From an uncultured Paracoccaceae bacterium (GTDB lineage Bacteria; Pseudomonadota; Alphaproteobacteria; Rhodobacterales; Rhodobacteraceae), in the NCBI GenBank assembly GCA_951812305.1, contig CATOSB010000002.1, positions 806,001 through 870,000 of the forward strand: 64,000 bases of DNA, in the 5' to 3' direction. The position numbers were made by a program, and so were the translations under genes. The notes beneath the pieces were generated by a model. That model was not told the origin of the DNA. It was given only the letters and a program-made list of their open reading frames with translations, and made no database searches. The first letter of the stretch is position 1. Each line of letters opens with the position of its first letter. Shown here piece by piece: positions 32,366 to 40,566 of the stretch.

Positions 32366-32611
32366 ATGCGGGGATGTCAGCATCCGAGACCTGCGGGTAC
32401 CGGCGCGTTTCGTGCGGGGCTTGGCCATACCGCAAGGGGGCGTGGCCGTCCGCATCTGAGTGCCCCCTTTACCTCCCTGTTGGACCCAGCAGCAGCGTCA
32501 GCTGCGCGTTGGGTGACAGGCGCATTGCCCAGCAGTGCGCTGAGAACTTGCGGGCGGCATCATGCCGATGTAGCCCGCATTTTTCCGGCTGTCCGGGATG
32601 GGGCATCATGA
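32366..32611 (+). CDS. Possible small gene upstream of the adenine methylase
   Basis: An 81-codon frame ends with a TGA that overlaps the methylase ATG (ATGA at 32608-32611), the coupling seen throughout this prophage. Its C-terminus (LRTCGRHHADVARIFPAVRDGAS) is protein-like, but the N-terminal start is weak and no family is recognised. It may be spurious. Confidence 0.28.
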   Translation: MRGCQHPRPAGTGAFRAGLGHTARGRGRPHLSAPFTSLLDPAAASAARWVTGALPSSALRTCGRHHADVARIFPAVRDGAS

Positions 32612-33396
32612 GCGCAAACCGTTCCACCGCCGTGATGCAGCGCCGTCATGAACCCCATGACAGCCTTGATTATTTCCCGACACCGCCCTGGGCCACGCGC
32701 GCTTTGTGCGAACGGCTCATGGTGCTGTCGCCGCTGCACCTGCTGCATGTCTGGGAACCTGCCTGCGGCGAAGGCCACATGGCCCGACCATTGGGTGAGT
32801 ATTTCGACCGGGTCTATGCAAGCGATGTGCATGACTATGCCGACGCTTTCCCGGCGCAGGATGACGTCTGCGACTTTCTTTGTTATTGGGATCACCCGCC
32901 CCGGTTCAAGCCCGCGCCGCCAGAATTCACCGGCGAGAAAGACGCGGTGGACTGGATCATCACCAATCCGCCGTTCCGCATGGGCGAAGAGTTCATCCGC
33001 ACCGCGCTGGGGCGCGCCCAGGTCGGTGTCGCGGTCTTTGTGCGCACCACGTTTCTGGAAGGCAAGGAACGGCATCGATCCCTGTTCAGGCCCACGCCGC
33101 CTGCGCTGGTTCTGCAATTCGTGGAACGGGTACCATTGGTGAAGGGCCGTTTGGACAAGGAAGCATCGACCGCCACCAGCTATTGCTGGATTATCTGGCT
33201 GAAGGACGGGGTTGATGGCACTGCCTTTGACTGGATTGCGCCCTGCCGCCAACGTCTGGAACAGGCCCGCGATTATCCGATGGCGGAAACCGAACTGGCC
33301 CCCGCGCCACTCTTTGACCAAGCGTCCCCGGAAGGGGCGCGTAGCCTGACAGGCGCATCGCAAAGCGATGCTGCCGAGAAGGGGGACATGGCATGA
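32608..33396 (+). CDS. DNA N6-adenine methyltransferase-like protein
   Basis: The 262-residue protein (start ATG 32608, MSANRSTAVMQRRHEPHDSL) has SAM-binding motif I WEPACGEGHMARPL, followed by an acidic strand end (VYASDVHDY) and the catalytic motif IV T-N-P-P-F (IITNPPFRMGEEF). This I-then-IV order and NPPF/Y motif identify an amino-methyltransferase. No target recognition domain or restriction partner is seen, so it is an orphan phage methylase, perhaps for protection against host restriction. Confidence 0.82.
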   Translation: MSANRSTAVMQRRHEPHDSLDYFPTPPWATRALCERLMVLSPLHLLHVWEPACGEGHMARPLGEYFDRVYASDVHDYADAFPAQDDVCDFLCYWDHPPRFKPAPPEFTGEKDAVDWIITNPPFRMGEEFIRTALGRAQVGVAVFVRTTFLEGKERHRSLFRPTPPALVLQFVERVPLVKGRLDKEASTATSYCWIIWLKDGVDGTAFDWIAPCRQRLEQARDYPMAETELAPAPLFDQASPEGARSLTGASQSDAAEKGDMA

Positions 33397-33581
33397 CCCG
33401 GAACTCGGTTGTCGCATTCGGGCTGAGCGCCACCGCCGCCGCCATGGGCGCGAAATGCGGTCAGACCTCTTTGCGGTCCCGCATGGATCTGGCCATCGCC
33501 ACCCTTCGCATGGTGCCCGTGATGAAGCGGCTTGCACCGCCGTGGCCGACTTCCTTGTGCAGAGTGAGCGCGACCCGGTGA
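33393..33581 (+). CDS. Possible small protein following the adenine methylase
   Basis: A 62-residue frame (MTRNSVVAFGLSATAAAMGA...) begins with ATG overlapping the methylase stop (ATGA). The coupling supports translation, but the C-terminus overlaps the next gene in another frame and no family is recognised. Confidence 0.35.
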   Translation: MTRNSVVAFGLSATAAAMGAKCGQTSLRSRMDLAIATLRMVPVMKRLAPPWPTSLCRVSATR

Positions 33582-33706
33582 CAGCGGGCCATGGACTGCA
33601 GGATTTCGTGTCGGCCTGGGTGGACGGAATACCGCGTCAGGACGCGCAAGAGGTCACAGACGGCGCGCCGCTTTTTGACTGGCAGAAACGGGCGGACCTG
33701 CAATGA
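33542..33706 (+). CDS. Small prophage protein, start uncertain
   Basis: The frame ending at 33706 is supported by an ATGA overlap with the next gene and by a protein-like C-terminus (ADFLVQSERDPVTAGHGLQD...FDWQKRADLQ). The GTG at 33542 is the most economical start; an ATG at 33368 would give 112 residues but adds an arginine/histidine-rich N-terminus that looks like an artefact of the methylase frame. Confidence 0.4.
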   Translation: MADFLVQSERDPVTAGHGLQDFVSAWVDGIPRQDAQEVTDGAPLFDWQKRADLQ

Positions 33707-34083
33707 GCACGGGCGCATTGAATAATGCGGCCACCCGGCAGGCGGGTTCGCAGAACCCAGCCGAGAGGCGGCGAACCGCCTCTGCCGAACGCTGTCTGGT
33801 CGCCGCCTGTGCGCATCTGAGCATGATGACCGTGCGCAACGAGAACTTCCCGATGTGGGTCAGCACTATTCGCGATGTGCTGCCGGATTGCGAGGGTTGT
33901 GCGTCGGCCATGGCGCAGATGAAGGTTGCAGCTGACCAGCTGGTCGATGCGCCACGCGGCAGGCCGCAGGACAACGCCATGACCCGGCTTCGCTGGGAAA
34001 TGGAACGCTATTTCACTTTGGCCGCAGCACATCGGTTCGAGGAGTGGAAGCAACAGAAAGGACTTCAAAATGCCACGTCTTAA
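33703..34083 (+). CDS. Prophage protein of unknown function
   Basis: The 126-residue, mostly helical protein has two cysteines close together (LPDCEGCASAMAQMK). It is coupled by ATGA to the gene before it and overlaps the following remnant by 14 bp. No family is recognised. Confidence 0.62.
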   Translation: MSTGALNNAATRQAGSQNPAERRRTASAERCLVAACAHLSMMTVRNENFPMWVSTIRDVLPDCEGCASAMAQMKVAADQLVDAPRGRPQDNAMTRLRWEMERYFTLAAAHRFEEWKQQKGLQNATS

Positions 34084-34321
34084 AGTCGAAGAATTTGAGG
34101 TACGCCCCGATCACCAGCTGACCTTCAAAGGCACACATAAACCCGAAATTCGCGGCTCTGACACAGGCATCTGGCGACGGGTGTTGCGGGTGCCTTTTGA
34201 CACTAAAGCTGATCAAGCGGCGGTACGCGGCAAGGATCGTCCGTCAGGGGCGGGTCGGTCACTGCGTGACCTGTTGCGTCCATCCAGCCTCCTTCGTGCC
34301 CTGCTACGGCGAGGTACCTAA
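34070..34321 (+). pseudogene. Remnant of a D5-type primase/helicase gene
   Basis: An 83-codon frame starts MPRLKVEEFEVRPDHQLTFK and continues GTHKPEIRGSDTGIWRRVLRVPFD. Residues 7-43 line up with residues 421-457 of the intact D5 protein at 38495 (QNFVEAHPFFKLTISGNHKP then QIRGTDDGIWRRVLLVLF), a conserved part of the D5/poxvirus-type helicase. Everything before this motif is missing and the sequence after residue 44 no longer matches. It is probably a scar of an older replication gene from module exchange, although the coupled start could still let it be translated. Confidence 0.62.
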
Positions 34322-34412
34322 AAAGATGGACTGCCTGTGCCGCATTCAGCATCAGATCAAGCGATCCGCCGTTCATAGCGGCGATCCGTCGGCTCGATCC
34401 TTGCCCGAAATA

Positions 34413-34943
34413 CTAAGAAATCCCAGAGATCTTCTTGTATTCGTACCCCTCAAAGTAGTTCACTTGTCCGGCAATTCGGTGCCAAAAAGGAATATGCAGT
34501 CGCTCCTGGGGTTCAAACACTCCAAGACCATCAATCGCATCATTGTAGGCTTTTGCATCAACTGCACGAAGTGTCGGGGGTTCCATCGCGGTAATCTTGA
34601 CAAGTTCACTCTGCCAGGAAGCAAGCATTTCTTCATCCGGTTCTATTGTTTCCTCAATTCTGGAAAGCAGTTTGTAATAGTCACGCTGCAACATCTGGTG
34701 GGTATTGGCTCTATTGCCAAAATCAAAAACCAAATTTGCTGTGCCGATAAATGCCAAAACGGCAGCAATATACTGTGTCGTGAGGTAGCTCGACGTAAAA
34801 ATATTGGCTGCGGCGGAGGTTCCGAGGGCGACAATCAAGAAATTGGAAAACCGAGTGTACGCGAGCAGCGTTTTGTTGCGAGCGGAGTGATAAAGTGCAT
34901 TCCGCAAGGTATTGAATCTAATGTTATCGCGTTTCTCAGACAT
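34413..34943 (-). CDS. SLATT-like two-transmembrane protein
   Basis: The 176-residue protein starts at ATG 34943 after a GGGAAG ribosome binding site. An N-terminal amphipathic region with the RNKTLLAYTRFSN pattern leads into TM1 (33-50) and TM2 (58-75), followed by a cytoplasmic helical domain (RDYYKLLSRIEETIEPDEE...). This resembles SLATT proteins, predicted pore-forming effectors often found in nucleotide-signal anti-phage systems. It starts 2 bp after the stop of the small disordered protein and is transcribed against the replication genes, as is usual for prophage cargo. Superinfection exclusion or abortive infection is the likely role; no partner nucleotide cyclase is seen. Confidence 0.58.
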   Translation of the reverse strand: MSEKRDNIRFNTLRNALYHSARNKTLLAYTRFSNFLIVALGTSAAANIFTSSYLTTQYIAAVLAFIGTANLVFDFGNRANTHQMLQRDYYKLLSRIEETIEPDEEMLASWQSELVKITAMEPPTLRAVDAKAYNDAIDGLGVFEPQERLHIPFWHRIAGQVNYFEGYEYKKISGIS

Positions 34944-34945
34944 GT

Positions 34946-35086
34946 TCACTTCCCTTTTTTGCCCCCGCCTGCACCTGAGCCTTTCGTGGACGGTGATGGC
35001 TGTTTTGGACCCGCCGAATTTCCAATTGATTTTGTTTCTGCTCGACTCATAGATTTCGTGTCCTTCAAGTTTGTTTTGTTGGTCAT
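34946..35086 (-). CDS. Small disordered protein, cargo gene 1
   Basis: The 46-residue protein MTNKTNLKDTKSMSRAETKS... is rich in S, K, G and P (ending GSGAGGGKKGK). Its first 13 residues are identical to those of the small gene at 35938-36111, because both lie in the duplicated segment. It precedes the SLATT-like gene by 2 bp, so the two are one operon. There is no clear Shine-Dalgarno; instead an imperfect hairpin (35091-35122) lies directly before the ATG. Confidence 0.6.
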   Translation of the reverse strand: MTNKTNLKDTKSMSRAETKSIGNSAGPKQPSPSTKGSGAGGGKKGK

Positions 35087-35205
35087 GATCGGCAGGGAGC
35101 GTGTTGTGAACGCTCTCTGCCACCCGAGTATACGGCACATCGGCCTTGTTGCAACTATGGTGGGGGTGCCTGATGTCGTTTCCAGATGACCCATGGCTGG
35201 TTGAT
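35046..35205. repeat. Direct repeat, copy A (cargo boundary)
   Basis: About 160 bp are nearly identical to 36071-36231. The repeat includes the start of the small leftward gene, an imperfect inverted repeat GGCAGGGAGCG/CGCTCTCTGCC, and the start of the rightward primase frame (MSFPDDP). In this copy the primase frame stops after 31 codons (stop near 35268), so it is a duplicated gene beginning. Confidence 0.85.
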
Positions 35206-35342
35206 GCGAAGGGCAAGACCCGGTTCCTTTCGGGGCTCAAGGAACCGGGGGTAGAAGCCAATGGCTGATCCAGTGGGAAACGACGCCGTAATTTCTGTTT
35301 GCGGTACGACTGAAGGTAGAAACAGCTTATGGAGGATATCCA

Positions 35343-35933
35343 GTGAACGACCTGTTCAACTTGCCGCTCGAAATTCAAACAGCGCTGGCGTCAGGCTATA
35401 TCGGAGCATGGATCGCAACAGTTGGCACCGAGCGCGTTCCAAGGGCAATAGATACAGCATTTCGCTCACTGGCATTTGGCCTCCCTGCAATTGTGGTATT
35501 CCGACTTCTTCCGGAAACACAACCGGTATCGGCAGTCTTTCTGGCACTTCTGGCATCGGTCATTTTGGGCAGTTTTTGGCGCATGATCGGCAGAACGCTG
35601 GCTTTCAAGACATTGTTCCGCTTAAAGGTACACCGCGACGACGGGCGTCCAAATGCTTGGATTTCGCTCATCCAGCAGAGGCCTTTGGTCGTCAACCAAC
35701 TGTCTGTTCACACGAAGGACGGTCGCATTCTTTATCAAAACGAACACAAATATCCCGAAGCCCATCTTGGCGGTATGCACTTCGGGTTGGACGGCTCAAT
35801 TGTAATGGTTGTGGAGGAAGAGGAACTTCCGGATGGGACGGATCAAAAACGTACAGCCATTGCAGATCCGGAATGGGGTACCCGCACAACGTACATCCCT
35901 GCGGATCAGATCGTGCGCGTGAATATGCGTTAG
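35343..35933 (+). CDS. DUF6338-like membrane protein, cargo gene 2
   Basis: The 196-residue protein starts with GTG at 35343 behind a strong GGAGG. Its N-terminal 90 residues are hydrophobic (segments near 15-28, 41-55 and 63-79), followed by a soluble strand-rich domain (VVNQLSVHTKDGRILYQNEHKYPEAHLGG...). This layout resembles DUF6338 proteins, whose function is unknown to me. It lies between the two direct repeats, so it came with the duplication event. A phage-exclusion or membrane-sensing role is a guess from context. Confidence 0.55.
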   Translation: MNDLFNLPLEIQTALASGYIGAWIATVGTERVPRAIDTAFRSLAFGLPAIVVFRLLPETQPVSAVFLALLASVILGSFWRMIGRTLAFKTLFRLKVHRDDGRPNAWISLIQQRPLVVNQLSVHTKDGRILYQNEHKYPEAHLGGMHFGLDGSIVMVVEEEELPDGTDQKRTAIADPEWGTRTTYIPADQIVRVNMR

Positions 35934-35937
35934 AATG

Positions 35938-36111
35938 TCACTTTTTTTCAGGCGGCGGTGATGCGGGCGCTTCTGGTTTTTCAGGAATTGTTCTGCCTGT
36001 AACTTTCGACCCGGAGCTTGGTGAGACGCCCTTTTGCTCTGATACTCCACTGTTGTCTGGCTTGTTTTCGCTCATAGACTTCGTGTCCTTCAAGTTTGTT
36101 TTGTTGGTCAT
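35938..36111 (-). CDS. Small disordered protein, cargo gene 3
   Basis: The 57-residue protein starts MTNKTNLKDTKSMSENKPDN and ends in a P/E/K-rich tail (PEAPASPPPEKK). It shares its first 13 residues with the protein at 34946-35086 and converges with the DUF6338-like gene, leaving 4 bp between the stops. Confidence 0.6.
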   Translation of the reverse strand: MTNKTNLKDTKSMSENKPDNSGVSEQKGVSPSSGSKVTGRTIPEKPEAPASPPPEKK

Positions 36112-36231
36112 GATCGGCAGGGAGCGTGTTGTGAACGCTCTCTGCCACCCGAAGCATACAGCACATCGGCCCTGCTACAACTATGGTGGGGGTGCCTGAT
36201 GTCGTTTCCAGATGACCCACGGCTGATTGAA
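36071..36231. repeat. Direct repeat, copy B (cargo boundary)
   Basis: This is the second copy of the segment at 35046-35205, 1025 bp away, differing at scattered bases and one indel. Here the primase frame continues into the complete gene, so this is probably the functional junction between the leftward small gene and the rightward replication operon. Confidence 0.85.
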
Positions 36232-37314
36232 GCCAAGGCGATTTCAATATCGGAAGTTATTGACCGTCTTGGCATTGCGGGGCTGAAGCGGATGGCCAAT
36301 GAACTGATTGGCCCGTGTCCCCTGTGTGGTGGGCGCGATAGGTTTGGCATCAACCTGCGCACCTGCGCTTTCCTGTGCCGCAAATGCGACCTGCGCGGTG
36401 GTGACCAGATCGCGCTGGCTATGGGCGTGTTGAACATGGATTTCAAAGGCGCACTGCGGTGGCTGTGCGGTGATAAACCGGCGCATCTGGACCAAGCGGA
36501 AATTGACCGCCGGCGCAAGCGCGCTGCAGAGGCTGACCGCAAACAGCAAGAGGCGCAGGACCGCTACCGTCGCAAGGCCATCGCTGACGCCCGCGTGATC
36601 TGGAAGAACGCCCGGCCCGGTCACCTGGGTATCGTGCCTGCCTATCTCGAAGCGCGCGGCATCGATCCGTCGCTGCTGTCCGGAATCCCAGACGCGCTGC
36701 GCTTCATCGTGGATCATCCCTACGTCAAGAAAATCGGCCGGGACTACGTCACGGCCCATCGCGGCCCCTGCATGATTGCGGGCATCCTGAACATGGCGGG
36801 CGAACTGACCGCTGTGCATCAGACCTGGGTGGATATCAACCCGCCCCACAGCAAGGCCCGGATCGCCCATGAAGGTGAACTCCTGCCCGCCAAGTTGGTG
36901 CGCGGGTCCAAGAAGGGCGCAGCCATCTGCCTGCATACCCCGGACAGGGCTGACACTTTGGTGATGGGCGAAGGGATTGAAACCACGCTGACGGCGCTGA
37001 TCGCCGACCCGTTCCCGAATGCGGCCTATTGGGCCGGTGTGGATCTGGGGAACATGGCGGGCCGGATGCGACGCGTGAAGGGCAAGCGCTATTCAGGGTT
37101 TCCTGACATGAGCGATTCCGTCGCCTTTGTGCCGCCGTCCTGGGTGAAGCGACTGGTGTTCATCATGGACGGCGACAGTGACCCCGCTATGACCCGCGCC
37201 AAATTGGAATGCGGCCTGCAGCGGGCCATGGCACTGCGCCCCGGCTTAAAGGGACAGATTGTGCGGGCCGGAGAAGGTGTCGATTTGAATGACGTTTTGG
37301 TGGAGTCAGCATGA
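36199..37314 (+). CDS. Phage DNA primase (zinc finger plus TOPRIM)
   Basis: This is a 371-residue primase. The N-terminal zinc-binding domain has C40-P-L-C43 and C60-R-K-C63 with GRDRF between them. A linker with basic helices leads to a TOPRIM-type domain with the acidic motifs MGEGIETTLTAL and FIMDGDSDP. It synthesises RNA primers for phage replication and pairs with the D5-type helicase two genes downstream. Its ATG lies in the direct repeat. Its stop overlaps the methylase start (ATGA). Confidence 0.88.
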   Translation: MSFPDDPRLIEAKAISISEVIDRLGIAGLKRMANELIGPCPLCGGRDRFGINLRTCAFLCRKCDLRGGDQIALAMGVLNMDFKGALRWLCGDKPAHLDQAEIDRRRKRAAEADRKQQEAQDRYRRKAIADARVIWKNARPGHLGIVPAYLEARGIDPSLLSGIPDALRFIVDHPYVKKIGRDYVTAHRGPCMIAGILNMAGELTAVHQTWVDINPPHSKARIAHEGELLPAKLVRGSKKGAAICLHTPDRADTLVMGEGIETTLTALIADPFPNAAYWAGVDLGNMAGRMRRVKGKRYSGFPDMSDSVAFVPPSWVKRLVFIMDGDSDPAMTRAKLECGLQRAMALRPGLKGQIVRAGEGVDLNDVLVESA

Positions 37315-38498
37315 TCGGCGCGACGTTCTGTTCCGGCATCGGTGCCCCTGAAGCTGCGGCCCCTTGGGTTGACTGGCGCTTTGCGTCAGAGATTGAGCCA
37401 TTCCCGCGCGCGGTGCTGGCAGAGCGGTTTGGATACCGTGAGCCGGACGCTCAGAACCAGGGCGAACCGCTGCTGTGGGGCGACATGTCCGAGGTCACGC
37501 CAGACCTGTGGCGCGCCCACGGCCTGCCGTTGCCCGAACTGATTGTGGCCGGAACGCCCTGCCAGGATTTTTCCTTGGCTGGCAAGCGGTGTGGTCTGAG
37601 AGGCGCGCGCGGCAATCTCACCCTGAAATTTGTGGAGATCGTGCATGACATCGTCGCAGCTAGACATGATGGACAGCTTGTTGTCCTTTGGGAAAACGTC
37701 CCCGGAATCCTCAGCGACAAGTCCAACGCCTTTGGATGTTTCATGGGCGCGATTGTCGGAGCTGAACAGGCCATCACTATCGCTGGAAGCTGGCCAGGTG
37801 CAGGTTTGGTTGGCGGACCACGGGCAAGGGCCGCGTGGGTCGTTCGGGACGCTCAATATTTCGGAGTGGCCCAACGACGCCGCCGTGTGTTCGTTGTCGT
37901 CGATTTTGGAAACCGGGTCGATCCCGCGCAAATACTATTTGAGCGCCAGGGCCTGCAGGGGAATTCTGCGCCGCGCAGAGAAACGGGGGAAGAGCCTGCC
38001 CAAACTCTTGATGCAGGCATTGGTCGCCGGCGCGGCTCAGGAATGAACCCAAATTCCCTTGCGGTGCAGGGGCATCATGGCGATGTGGCTGGCACCGTGA
38101 CGGCGAAATGGGCCAAGGGGCTGGGTGGACCGGCGGGCGATGAAACGCAGAATATGGTCGCCTTCGATTGCAAAGTCACAGAGGTCCAGCACGACACGAT
38201 TGCGCCACCCCTGCGCGCCATGGGCCCTGCTGGATCGCACACAAATGGCGGTGGTCACGCGGCTGTGGCCATTCAGGAACGCGCCGTGTCGGAAAACCCC
38301 GATGCGGGTCCGGTTGTCCGCCGTCTGACGCCGGTGGAATGCGCTCGGCTGCAGGGCTTCGAAGACGACCATTGTCAAATCACATACCGGGGTCGCCCGG
38401 CTGCGGACGGCCCCCAATACAAAGCATACGGCAACTCGATGGCCGTGCCTGTCGTTGCGTGGATCCTGGACCGCGTCAGGAAGGCGGTTGAAGCATGA
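37311..38498 (+). CDS. DNA cytosine-5 methyltransferase
   Basis: The 395-residue C5 methylase has motif I (TFCSGIGAPEAAAPW), motif IV with the catalytic cysteine (GTPCQDFS, C84), motif VI (WENVPG, E128), motif VIII (QRRRRVFVV), a target-recognition region between about 210 and 320, and motifs IX-X (ARLQGFEDD, YKAYGNSMAVPV). All catalytic residues are present. It lies between primase and helicase, coupled by ATGA on both sides, without a restriction enzyme. It probably protects phage DNA. Confidence 0.9.
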   Translation: MIGATFCSGIGAPEAAAPWVDWRFASEIEPFPRAVLAERFGYREPDAQNQGEPLLWGDMSEVTPDLWRAHGLPLPELIVAGTPCQDFSLAGKRCGLRGARGNLTLKFVEIVHDIVAARHDGQLVVLWENVPGILSDKSNAFGCFMGAIVGAEQAITIAGSWPGAGLVGGPRARAAWVVRDAQYFGVAQRRRRVFVVVDFGNRVDPAQILFERQGLQGNSAPRRETGEEPAQTLDAGIGRRRGSGMNPNSLAVQGHHGDVAGTVTAKWAKGLGGPAGDETQNMVAFDCKVTEVQHDTIAPPLRAMGPAGSHTNGGGHAAVAIQERAVSENPDAGPVVRRLTPVECARLQGFEDDHCQITYRGRPAADGPQYKAYGNSMAVPVVAWILDRVRKAVEA

Positions 38499-40390
38499 GC
38501 GACAGGATTGAAGAGGTACGCAACAAATTTGACCAGGCAGAGGATGTAGCCCCTGCCGATGGTCTTGCGCCGCCCGCTGACCCGGCAGGCGATTGCCAGG
38601 GGCAATCTGCCGAGAGGGGAGATGATGGCCGCTTCGATGGTCCGTCCTATGGCGATGATGGCCCGCCGCCCGGCACTCCGGATTTACCCATGCCCGAAAT
38701 GGATGGGGCCAAAGAACCATGTAACGACACGGGCAACGGCCGGCGCTTGGTACTCTATTACGGAGATGATCTGCGCCATGTCCAGCGGCTTGGTTGGCTC
38801 GTTTGGAACGGTCGGTATTGGGAGCACGATGAGGATGACGTTCTCATGCGGGGAAAATGTCAACAGATCCAAGATAGGATTTTGAAAGAAATTCCGCACC
38901 TGCAGTTGAGCGCGTTTGAGCAACGCGCCGTAGATCGTTTGGAGACGATCCGCGATGCCTTGCGGAATTTCGACACAGAAAACGCTTTGAGCGCCGAAGA
39001 TCGCGACAAGAAACGTTCGGAACTGCAAACCGAGAAAGATAAGCTGAATTCCGCGCTTTGGGGACGTGGATCAACTCGGCAACGTCATACCACCTTTGCC
39101 AGATCTTCTGGTAACTCCGGCGCAATCAAAAATATGGCGCTGGAATCGACTGTGGCATTGTCCCGGCCCATAGAATGTCTGGATAGTGACCCACTATTGA
39201 TCAACACCGAAACCTGCCTTCTGAAGTTCCATGTGGAAGGTGGTGGCGATGCCGGGTTCTCAAAGATGGCGATCGTGACGCCCGTCGACCACGCGCGCGA
39301 ACTGCCAAGCCCTATTACTAACGGCTTCCAGTTGGTCACCAAGATGATGCCTGTGGCTTATGACCCACAGGCAACCTGTCCGAAGTTTGATAAGTTTTTG
39401 CGGCGCATTCAGCCGAATGAAGAAATGCGCAGGTTTCTGCAGCGCTGGCTTGGTCTGTCGATGACAGGACTTCGGATTCAGCGCTTTGCGTTTTTCTATG
39501 GCGACGGTGCCAATGGCAAATCCGTGCTGACAGACCTTATTGCGCGCATGCTGGACGGCTATGCGCACTCCGCCAAAATCGAAAGCTTTACCGGCGATAA
39601 CCGCCGCCGCGGTGGCGAGGCCACGCCGGACATCTTCCCGCTGGTCTGGGCGCGCATGGTGCGGGCCGCGGAACCGGAAGAAGGCCAACGCCTGCAGGAA
39701 GGTCTGATCAAGGAACTGACCGGCGGTGAGGCTATGCTTGTGCGCCTTCTGAACCAGAACTTCGTTGAAGCGCATCCGTTCTTCAAACTGACGATAAGCG
39801 GCAACCACAAGCCGCAAATTCGTGGCACGGATGATGGCATCTGGCGCCGGGTGCTTTTGGTCCTTTTCGGTGAAAAAATCCCGCTAGAAGAACGCGATGA
39901 AAAACTGATTGATAAGCTTTGGGAAGAGCGTTCCGGCATTCTGAATTGGTTGATCGAAGGGCTATTAGATTATCTCGAAGGTGGTTTGCAGGAACCAGCA
40001 GAGGTCAGCGACGCGACGGAAGAATACCGCCAGGACAATGACCCCGTCGGCCGGTTCCTGGCCACGAGTTGCCTGGTCACGGGTGACAGCAGTGACAGGA
40101 TCGATACGGCCGAACTCGGAAGGTCGCTGAATCTCTGGCTTGCGCTCAATGGCATGTCGACGTGGACGGCAAACACCACCGGCCGGCGTCTGAACGACAA
40201 GGCCGGCAAGTATCGCAGTGCCGATGGCAAAACCTTCTGCCGGATCAAGAGCGGTGTCGCCAAAATTTCCGGCATCCGGTTCACGCCGGAATTCAAGAAG
40301 ATCTTTGATGAGGCACCGCGCGACAAGAACGGCCAGCCCTATCCGCGCCAGGACAACGCGTCAGGCGACTCTGATGAGTATGACCTGTGA
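38495..40390 (+). CDS. D5/P4-type primase-helicase (SF3)
   Basis: The 631-residue replicative helicase has a disordered acidic/proline N-terminus (1-80), a D5 N-terminal region, and an SF3 ATPase with Walker A GDGANGKS (336-343). Next comes the Walker B region in FPLVWARMVRAAEPE and sensor regions including ISGNHKPQIRGTDDGIWRR (435-452). The last 130 residues form a winged-helix-type tail. It unwinds the phage origin together with the primase. An iteron-like segment lies just downstream. Confidence 0.9.
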   Translation: MSDRIEEVRNKFDQAEDVAPADGLAPPADPAGDCQGQSAERGDDGRFDGPSYGDDGPPPGTPDLPMPEMDGAKEPCNDTGNGRRLVLYYGDDLRHVQRLGWLVWNGRYWEHDEDDVLMRGKCQQIQDRILKEIPHLQLSAFEQRAVDRLETIRDALRNFDTENALSAEDRDKKRSELQTEKDKLNSALWGRGSTRQRHTTFARSSGNSGAIKNMALESTVALSRPIECLDSDPLLINTETCLLKFHVEGGGDAGFSKMAIVTPVDHARELPSPITNGFQLVTKMMPVAYDPQATCPKFDKFLRRIQPNEEMRRFLQRWLGLSMTGLRIQRFAFFYGDGANGKSVLTDLIARMLDGYAHSAKIESFTGDNRRRGGEATPDIFPLVWARMVRAAEPEEGQRLQEGLIKELTGGEAMLVRLLNQNFVEAHPFFKLTISGNHKPQIRGTDDGIWRRVLLVLFGEKIPLEERDEKLIDKLWEERSGILNWLIEGLLDYLEGGLQEPAEVSDATEEYRQDNDPVGRFLATSCLVTGDSSDRIDTAELGRSLNLWLALNGMSTWTANTTGRRLNDKAGKYRSADGKTFCRIKSGVAKISGIRFTPEFKKIFDEAPRDKNGQPYPRQDNASGDSDEYDL

Positions 40391-40566
40391 CTTTCACCAC
40401 TGACATACGGGCGCATATTGCGCTGCCATGCTGTAGGGCGTGGCGACCGAGGCAACCCGGGTGACCGCCCGGGCGGCATATCGTCAGCGCGCCGCCGCCC
40501 GCACCCCGCACCCCTACACTCTCAACTTCGAAATATATGGGCACATTGGACCCAATCGGCCCAAGC

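Noticed and set aside
34197..35189. 330-residue plus-strand frame across the SLATT-like region
   Set aside because: Most of it is antisense to the leftward SLATT-like gene and small protein. Only the first part (34197-34412) is unopposed, and it shows no recognisable domain.
35261..36199. 312-residue plus-strand frame ending at the primase start
   Set aside because: It runs out of frame through the DUF6338-like gene, which has its own GGAGG-GTG start; the TGATG junction with the primase lies in the duplicated segment and is coincidental.
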